A stretch of DNA of 10,025 nucleotides from a bacterium. Lineage in GTDB: Bacteria > SZUA-182 > SZUA-191. The translations under genes were made by a program, and so were the position numbers. The stretch lies in assembly GCA_003230535.1 (NCBI GenBank), contig QIEW01000427.1, positions 1 through 10,025 of the forward strand. The letters are read 5' to 3'. The notes under the pieces were generated by a model. The model ran no database searches and had not been told where the DNA came from. It worked only from the letters and a program-made list of their open reading frames with translations. This document shows positions 5,117 to 10,025 of this stretch, one piece after another (the first letter of the stretch is position 1; each line of letters begins with the position of its first letter).

Positions 5117-6430
5117 TTATTCAACTAGTTCCGCTTCCAGATCATATTCAGAAGTATTTATTACTTTCGCAGTAACTAATTGCCCGGCTTCCAGGAATTT
5201 ATTGTTTAAATATACTACTCCGTCGACCTCCGGGGCCTGCCGGCAAGTATGTCCCTGAAAGGCAAAGCCATCGTCATCCGCAGGCTCATCCACCAACACT
5301 TGTTGAATAGACCCCCTCATGGTCAGTAAGTTACGACAGGAAATCTCCTGCTGAAGCAGCATTAGGGCTTCCTGCCGGCGCTGTTTTTCCTCCTCAGGAA
5401 CTTGATCGTCCAATAAGGCCGCCCTAGTATCTTCCTCGGCGGAATAAGTGAAGCTGCCCAGATGATCAAACTCAACTTCCCCGACAAAATCCAGTAGTTC
5501 CTGGAATTGTTCCTCAGTTTCCCCCGGAAAACCCACCATGAAAGTGGTGCGTATGGCAATTCCGGCTGATTTTATTCGCTCTATGAGGTTATAAATCTCT
5601 CTTTTGTTACCTTTCCGCCGCATACGAGCTAAAATAGGGTCATTAATATGTTGAAGCGGGAGATCTAAATAAGGGCACGCCTTTTCATGCCGGGACAAAA
5701 TTTGCAGAAGTTCGTCGGAAATCTTAGCCGGGTAAGTATATAGCAGTCTAAGCCAGCCTAAATTGTCCAATTCCAATATGTTAAGCAACAAATCTTCCAA
5801 TCGCTCCCCAGTATCTTGTCCAAATCCTGTCGTATCTTGGGCAATAAGAATAATTTCATGGAAACCATGGTTAACAAGCCGTTTAGCCTCCAGGATTAGC
5901 GAAGGCGAACTGCGGCTGCGATAAGGGCCGCGCACTTGGGGAATGATACAGTAGCTGCAACGGTTATTACAGCCGTCTGCAATTTTCAGATAGGCATACG
6001 AAGCGGGAGTAGTATAGAGGCGAGGCGGAAGTGCAATATTAACCGGCGACCGGTTTTTCTTAGCATCTCCCAAGATGTGCACTATTCTTTCCAATTCCTG
6101 AGGTTCAAGGAATGCGTCAATCTCCGGGATTTCACGCCGTAGTTCCGGGGCGTATCTTTTAGCTAAGCATCCACAAACGATGATCTTTTCCAGCTTTCCC
6201 TGCTCCTTGAGTTGGGCATATTCCAATAATGTGTTTATCGATTCCTGTGTGGCTTGCTGAATAAAACTACAGGTGTTAATAATCACAGTCTGGGCATCAC
6301 TCCCATCCATGACAATATGATGACCGGCTTTACTTATCAGCCCAGCCATAACCTCGGTATCGACCTGATTTTTAGCGCAGCCTAAGCTGACGAAGGCCAC
6401 TTTCAACGGTTTTGCTCTCTTTCCATCCAT
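5117..6430 (-). CDS. rimO: ribosomal protein S12 methylthiotransferase RimO
   Basis: RimO is a radical-SAM enzyme that adds a methylthio group to the conserved aspartate of ribosomal protein S12 in the cytoplasm. The N-terminal MTTase domain has VSLGCAKNQVDTEVM with Cys18, plus Cys54 in INTCSF and Cys88 in GCLA, the ligands of the auxiliary 4Fe-4S cluster. The radical-SAM cluster motif is Cys154-x3-Cys158-x2-Cys161 in DGCNNRCSYCIIPQVRGPYRSR. MVGFPGET (298-305) is typical of the family, and residues about 372-435 form the TRAM RNA-binding domain. The length (437) is normal and all key residues are present. RimO is preferred over MiaB because of the VSLGCAKN start and the IPQVRGPYRSR segment. 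The ATG lacks a clear Shine-Dalgarno site. A TTG at codon 9 preceded by GGAAAGAG is a possible alternative start that would keep every motif. Confidence 0.96.
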   Translation of the reverse strand: MDGKRAKPLKVAFVSLGCAKNQVDTEVMAGLISKAGHHIVMDGSDAQTVIINTCSFIQQATQESINTLLEYAQLKEQGKLEKIIVCGCLAKRYAPELRREIPEIDAFLEPQELERIVHILGDAKKNRSPVNIALPPRLYTTPASYAYLKIADGCNNRCSYCIIPQVRGPYRSRSSPSLILEAKRLVNHGFHEIILIAQDTTGFGQDTGERLEDLLLNILELDNLGWLRLLYTYPAKISDELLQILSRHEKACPYLDLPLQHINDPILARMRRKGNKREIYNLIERIKSAGIAIRTTFMVGFPGETEEQFQELLDFVGEVEFDHLGSFTYSAEEDTRAALLDDQVPEEEKQRRQEALMLLQQEISCRNLLTMRGSIQQVLVDEPADDDGFAFQGHTCRQAPEVDGVVYLNNKFLEAGQLVTAKVINTSEYDLEAELVE

Positions 6431-6460
6431 AAGATCAAACAGTAGATTGTAATCTGTTGA

Positions 6461-6488
6461 TTTATAACTTAAATATTATTTACTTGAA
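6461..6488 (-). promoter_or_regulatory. putative rimO promoter
   Basis: Read on the minus strand, TTCAAG (6488-6483) and TATAAA (6466-6461) are separated by 16 bases. The -10 is good and the -35 weak. Transcription would start near 6454, leaving a leader of about 24 bases before the ATG at 6430. Confidence 0.35.
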
Positions 6489-6553
6489 TAGTCCGGATTA
6501 CCGCGTGCGCAGAAATGACAGTTTGCCTAAAAGCGCTCATATCCTAGCCGGGG

Positions 6554-6566
6554 ACAATAATATTGT
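6554..6566. promoter_or_regulatory. 13-bp palindrome, candidate operator
   Basis: ACAATA (6554-6559) and TATTGT (6561-6566) form a perfect six-base dyad around one central A. It overlaps the proposed -35 of the PHP gene promoter, a position from which a bound repressor could block RNA polymerase. The AT-rich sequence makes a chance palindrome possible, and no regulator gene is nearby. Confidence 0.25.
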
Positions 6567-6591
6567 ATCTAGCAACTTTCAGTGTTATTAT
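6563..6591 (+). promoter_or_regulatory. putative promoter of the PHP gene
   Basis: TTGTAT (6563-6568) and TATTAT (6586-6591) are 17 bases apart. The -10 matches consensus at five of six positions, the -35 at three. An overlapping TATACT (6589-6594) is an alternative -10. The start would fall near 6598, about 35 bases before the ATG. Confidence 0.35.
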
Positions 6592-6631
6592 ACTACGATT
6601 CCATGTAAGTAGCGCTAGTGCATAAAAGATT

Positions 6632-7345
6632 ATGGTGAAAATGAAAACGAAGTTAAAGGTTGATTTACATATTCACAGCCTTGAGGGAGTGAAATACAAT
6701 TCAAGCGGGAATCCCGTTGAACTGATAATTGATGTCGCTTCCCAACAGGGATTTGATGTCATCTCGATAACCGATCATGATGTAGTTACCTATGATAAAT
6801 ACTTGGCGGATTATGCCGCTGAACGGGGAATAGTGTTAATTCCCGGGATAGAGGCTACTATTAACAAAAAACATGTGTTGTTGTATAACTTTGATTTTTC
6901 CAATCAACATATAAACACCTTTGACGACATAAAAAAATACAAGGATGATAATAATCTTTGCCTGGCGCCCCACCCTTTTTATCCTGCATCCACTTCTCTC
7001 CTGGGATATTTTGACCGTAACCGAGCGGTCTTTGATGGGCTTGAATTTTGCCATTTTTATTCTAAACAAATAAATTTTAACAAAAAGGCGATTGAAAAGT
7101 CGCTGGAATATAACCTGCCGTTAGTGGGAATGTCTGATACTCATATCATATCCCAATTGGGAGCTACCTATTCATTGGTCGAGGCTGAGAAAAATATAAA
7201 GGCGGTCATTCAAGCCATAAAATCGGGTAAGGTGACAGTGGTAAGCCAGCCCTTGGATTTATTGCGTTTAGGGGAGATTAGTCTTAAGTTATTAAAAGGG
7301 GACGCTCTAAATTTTATAATAAAAAAACGTCTGACCGGCAAATAA
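6632..7345 (+). CDS. PHP-domain metal-dependent phosphoesterase
   Basis: This is a stand-alone PHP-family hydrolase of 237 residues, probably cytoplasmic, expected to cleave phosphate esters using two or three metal ions. The metal-binding set is complete: DLHIHS (His13, His15), TDHD (Asp48, His49), GIEAT (Glu74), His81, APHPF (His114), EFCH (Glu138, His141) and SDTH (Asp169, His171). The tail after about residue 205 is basic and partly helical. There is no HisK or polymerase extension, so histidinol phosphatase or polymerase roles are not indicated. The substrate (nucleotide, oligonucleotide, sugar phosphate) is unknown. Start codons at 6632 and 6641 are both possible, and neither has a good Shine-Dalgarno site; I kept the longer. 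It stands alone, divergent from rimO and convergent with the large gene to its right. Confidence 0.88.
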   Translation: MVKMKTKLKVDLHIHSLEGVKYNSSGNPVELIIDVASQQGFDVISITDHDVVTYDKYLADYAAERGIVLIPGIEATINKKHVLLYNFDFSNQHINTFDDIKKYKDDNNLCLAPHPFYPASTSLLGYFDRNRAVFDGLEFCHFYSKQINFNKKAIEKSLEYNLPLVGMSDTHIISQLGATYSLVEAEKNIKAVIQAIKSGKVTVVSQPLDLLRLGEISLKLLKGDALNFIIKKRLTGK

Positions 7346-7375
7346 AGAAAATGCCATTGAGGTACTTGCAAAAGT

Positions 7376-7434
7376 GCCAGGGCGGTGGCCCTGGCCTACC
7401 CTATACGGGTAGTGTTGGGGCCACTGCCCCAACA
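7376..7434. repeat. three consecutive hairpins in a REP-like arrangement
   Basis: Hairpin A has GCCAGGGC (7376-7383), loop GGTG and GCCCTGGC (7388-7395). Hairpin B has CTACCC (7396-7401), loop TATAC and GGGTAG (7407-7412). Hairpin C has TGTTGGGGC (7413-7421), loop CACT and GCCCCAACA (7426-7434). The three abut with no spacer. In reverse complement, C has the loop AGTG against GGTG in A and shares the GGGC/GCCC stem tops, so A and C are inverted versions of one motif. The block sits between convergent genes and could end or stabilise transcripts from both sides. Confidence 0.75.
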
Positions 7435-7443
7435 TATACTATG

Positions 7444-7494
7444 GCTAACTTCTTTAAAATGACTTTAGGCTCCATTTTCAGTAAATAAGTTAGC
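7444..7494. repeat. nested inverted repeat between convergent genes
   Basis: GCTAACTT (7444-7451) and AAGTTAGC (7487-7494) are perfect reverse complements enclosing a second pair, AAAATG (7456-7461) and CATTTT (7473-7478). RNA from either strand could fold into one long interrupted hairpin. It follows directly on the triple hairpin block. With that block and the AT-rich bases to 7529, it accounts for the convergent gap. It has no T-run of a classic intrinsic terminator. Confidence 0.45.
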
Positions 7495-7529
7495 GTAAAC
7501 CAGTTCTGTTATCTTTCGGTTATCTGCTG

Positions 7530-10013
7530 CTATAGGGTCTGCTGTTCGATGCGCCGCAGAATCTGGCGCAATCCTTCTGCATCCGGTTGATTAGGATTTA
7601 AATTGAGGCTTTTGATAAGATATTTACGCGCTTTCCGAGGATTGCCGAAGGTGTTTAAATTAATGATTCCTAAAGCCCGATAAGCCTGAGCGTTGTTAGG
7701 GTTGTATTTCACGGCGCGTTGATATTCCCGGTAAGCCTCGCCTTGACGTCCTTGGGACTCATATAGCCGGCCAAGATGAAGGCGAGCCATAGTTAAGTTA
7801 GGCTGTTTGGCTAACGCCTTTTTAAAGGCTTCCTCCGCCTGTTTTCCTCTGCCGGAATCCCGATAAATCAGCCCCAGATTAAAATATAGCTCTGGCCGGT
7901 TGGATTGTAGTCCTAAAGCTTTCTTGAACTCTATCTCCGCCTTATCATACTGCCCCATAGATTTATAAGCAAGTCCCAGGTTATTTCTCGCCTCGGCATA
8001 ATCCGGTTTTGCCTGGACTATTCGGCTGAAAATTGCTGCTGCCTGTTCATACTGGCCTGCATCGCTATAGACATTACCTAAATTATAAAGGACGGATATT
8101 TTGTTAGGTTCTCTTTTTAACACCTTTTTAAATTCGGCGATTGCCAAAGCATACATCCGTTTATAGGAATACGCTAACGCCAGGTTGACCCGGGATCGGG
8201 TAAAACTGGGGGCAATCTCCAGCGCCCTTTTGTACTCCCGGACAGCTTTGTCATACTCGCGCTTAAAGCTGTAAGCCACCCCTAGGTTATTGTGGCTTTT
8301 CTCGCAGTTAGGGTTAATCTTCAGGGCCTTTTTATGCTCTGCTATTGCCTTATCATACTGTCTTAGGTTGCTATAGGCGCTCCCCAAGTTATTATGGGCT
8401 TCCTTGTAATCATGCTTTAGTTTTATGGCCTTCTGATATTCCACGATGGCTTTTTTATACATTCCCTTCCGGTTGTACGCATTTCCCAGATTATTATAAG
8501 TCTCGGCATAATCATCTTTGATCTCGATGCCTTTTTTATAAAGCACGATGGCTTTATCGATCTCCCCTATATCAGAATAGGCCACCCCCAGGTTAACATG
8601 CTGCCGGGAATTATTAGGAGCCTTTTTCACTACATCTTCGAGGATGCTGATTACGCTTTGCCAAGTCTCGTTCCTCTGGTGAACTCCGAACCCGGCCAGT
8701 ACTACTAAAACTCCCAGAACCACTGTTTCCACCGCCTTGGCCCCTTTAGTGAAAGACCGGTTAATAAGCTTCACTCCGCCGAAAACTACCGGTATAAGTA
8801 AACCTATTATTGGGAAATAGAGCCGGTGGTCATAGATCAAATCCAAGGCCACGATAGAGGACTCAACCATTAAATTAACAAAATACCACAGGATGCAAAA
8901 GGATATCAGCGGCTGCCGGCGGTAAAGTACTACCGCCAACACTAATAGTCCTGCCAAAAACAGCATGGCATAAAGGGTAGCCTGAGGAGATATTAAGGAA
9001 TAGGATAGTGGAAAACCGGTATAGTCCAGGTTAAGCCTGGAGGGAAGCGGTAGAACTAGAAGGGTCAGGTAGTAGACTAACACCCGCATTTCAGTGAGCA
9101 GCCGCTGGCCCATAGTAAACTCTCGCCTGGCATACTCTTTGACAAACCACCCCAGCAGATCGAATTTGGTGTATATCAGCGCCGCTAAAAACGGCAGAAT
9201 GATGGCGAGCGCTATAAACATCCAGTGTCTCTTGAGCCAGCCTACATCTTGCTTTTGGAAAGCATAAAACTCATAAATACCCACCAGAATAGGGAGAACT
9301 ACCATGTTTTGCTTGCTGTTGAAGGCCAGGAGGAAGCATATGATAGATAACATGAAATAGCCGGCCCGACCAGAGCCGGTACGCAGGCGCGCTTTGGCGT
9401 AAAAGATAAGGGAGCAGAGAGCAAAGCCTGCCGCCATGCCGGTATAACGCTGAACAATGTAAGTTACCGCCTGAGTATTAACCGGGTGGACCGCAAATAT
9501 TAGCGCGCAACCGGCGGCGGTCTCCTTGGCCCATTTCCCATATTGTGACGAAAATCCAGGCAGGTTTAAAGTCAGGCGGACAAAATAAAAGATTAAGATG
9601 CTGACCAGGATATGGAGAATAAGGTTGAAAAGGTGGTATCCAAATGTATTTAACGCCCCAAAGTAGTAATTTAAGGCAAAACTTATGAGAGTTATAGCCC
9701 GGCCTTGCTTGGTGACGGTATCCTTGAGGGTTGCGACAGATTCAGGGGTGAAATTCCTGAGATGTATTCCCGTATTATGAATAATATTGGAGCCGTCGTC
9801 AAAGACAAACGGAACGGTAAACGAATTCCAGTAAGCCAGGGTTGTAACTGCAATAATAACTAATATCAACCCCAGTTGGAAGTAATCTGCCTGCCAGCCC
9901 CGGAACTTATTTTGGACAAAACCCTGCAATGTCCCCTCTTTATGGAGACAGCACGCCTTATACTTTTTGCCGCTGCCGCAAGGGCAGGGATCATTACGAC
10001 CTACCTTAGGCAT
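7530..10013 (-). CDS. SEC-C / GT-C (TMTC-like) membrane protein with TPR repeats
   Basis: The 827-residue protein has three parts. Residues 7-22 are a SEC-C metal-binding motif (NDPCPCGSGKKYKACC; Cys10, Cys12, Cys21, Cys22), as at the end of SecA. Residues about 45-445 hold roughly eleven to thirteen membrane segments with FVFDD (69-73) in the first loop and DHRLYFP (395-401). This pattern fits GT-C glycosyltransferases related to eukaryotic TMTC O-mannosyltransferases, in which the acidic pair in the first outer loop is catalytic. Residues about 467-808 are ten TPR units with the usual spacing (NNLGxAY, AIxEYxKAL, PN). By family analogy it transfers a lipid-linked sugar to protein, with the TPRs outside the membrane and SEC-C in the cytoplasm. 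Sugar and acceptor are unknown. The ATG is favoured because SEC-C follows at once, but only 12 bases upstream are visible and they contain no in-frame stop. No neighbour suggests a pathway. Confidence 0.85.
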   Translation of the reverse strand: MPKVGRNDPCPCGSGKKYKACCLHKEGTLQGFVQNKFRGWQADYFQLGLILVIIAVTTLAYWNSFTVPFVFDDGSNIIHNTGIHLRNFTPESVATLKDTVTKQGRAITLISFALNYYFGALNTFGYHLFNLILHILVSILIFYFVRLTLNLPGFSSQYGKWAKETAAGCALIFAVHPVNTQAVTYIVQRYTGMAAGFALCSLIFYAKARLRTGSGRAGYFMLSIICFLLAFNSKQNMVVLPILVGIYEFYAFQKQDVGWLKRHWMFIALAIILPFLAALIYTKFDLLGWFVKEYARREFTMGQRLLTEMRVLVYYLTLLVLPLPSRLNLDYTGFPLSYSLISPQATLYAMLFLAGLLVLAVVLYRRQPLISFCILWYFVNLMVESSIVALDLIYDHRLYFPIIGLLIPVVFGGVKLINRSFTKGAKAVETVVLGVLVVLAGFGVHQRNETWQSVISILEDVVKKAPNNSRQHVNLGVAYSDIGEIDKAIVLYKKGIEIKDDYAETYNNLGNAYNRKGMYKKAIVEYQKAIKLKHDYKEAHNNLGSAYSNLRQYDKAIAEHKKALKINPNCEKSHNNLGVAYSFKREYDKAVREYKRALEIAPSFTRSRVNLALAYSYKRMYALAIAEFKKVLKREPNKISVLYNLGNVYSDAGQYEQAAAIFSRIVQAKPDYAEARNNLGLAYKSMGQYDKAEIEFKKALGLQSNRPELYFNLGLIYRDSGRGKQAEEAFKKALAKQPNLTMARLHLGRLYESQGRQGEAYREYQRAVKYNPNNAQAYRALGIINLNTFGNPRKARKYLIKSLNLNPNQPDAEGLRQILRRIEQQTL

Positions 10014-10025
10014 AACACCATTTTG

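Noticed and set aside
5936-6142. Plus-strand 68-codon ORF
   Set aside because: It is antisense to the rimO radical-SAM region, so a shadow frame.
6836-7069. Minus-strand 77-codon ORF
   Set aside because: It is antisense inside the PHP gene, whose metal-binding residues are all in the plus frame.
7560-8640. DNA tandem repeats or a CRISPR-like array
   Set aside because: The periodicity of about 102 bases is the coding of degenerate 34-residue TPR units, with no identical repeats and no spacers.
7530-10013. SecA or a secretion ATPase, suggested by the SEC-C motif
   Set aside because: There are no Walker motifs or SecA domains. The body is membrane segments and TPRs, so only the small metal-binding motif is shared.

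Overview
The window reads as a stretch of mid-GC (by eye, mid-40s percent) bacterial chromosome. It carries one housekeeping gene (rimO), several accessory genes and many small palindromic repeats. RimO and the Shine-Dalgarno sites are bacterial. The compact toxin-antitoxin genes, the SNF2 ATPase and the TMTC-like TPR membrane protein suggest an anaerobic or environmental lineage of the Firmicutes, Chloroflexi or candidate-phylum kind. That placement is weak: there is no rRNA or other strong marker here.

Left half, plus strand (about 90-4812): a pair of covarying REP-like hairpins (92-168) and a good sigma70-type promoter (227-256) precede a 755-aa SNF2-family ATPase (341-2608). A 16-codon upstream ORF overlaps the SNF2 start as ATGA. 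A HicB/HicA island follows: an orphan HicB-like gene with a pentanucleotide repeat as its ribosome-binding region (2690-2881), a 61-bp segment bounded by a perfect 10-bp inverted repeat (2891-2951), a 46-codon hexapeptide-like ORF fragment (2961-3101), and a complete hicB-hicA pair (3195-3631). Two bases later comes a 392-aa protein of unknown function with an 11-cysteine C-terminal zinc-binding region (3634-4812). My preferred reading is that the SNF2 ATPase and the cysteine-rich protein are partners of one DNA- or RNA-directed system, with toxin-antitoxin material lodged between them. This is inference from layout and partial family memory, not proof.

Middle: 4813-5116 is a convergent intergenic region with possible remnants of a decayed minus-strand gene and a dRS3-like repeat. 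rimO (5117-6430, minus), the ribosomal protein S12 methylthiotransferase, is intact. It is divergent from a PHP-family phosphoesterase gene (6632-7345, plus), and the 201-bp gap between them holds plausible promoters for both and a short palindrome.

Right end: the convergent gap 7346-7529 is filled by three consecutive hairpins and a further long inverted repeat. The outer two hairpins are inverted copies of one theme, the same architecture as the element at 92-168. An 827-aa minus-strand gene (7530-10013) then fuses an N-terminal SEC-C metal-binding motif to a multi-pass GT-C/TMTC-like membrane domain and about ten TPR repeats. Apart from the SNF2-to-cysteine-rich-protein block, the genes do not obviously form one pathway.
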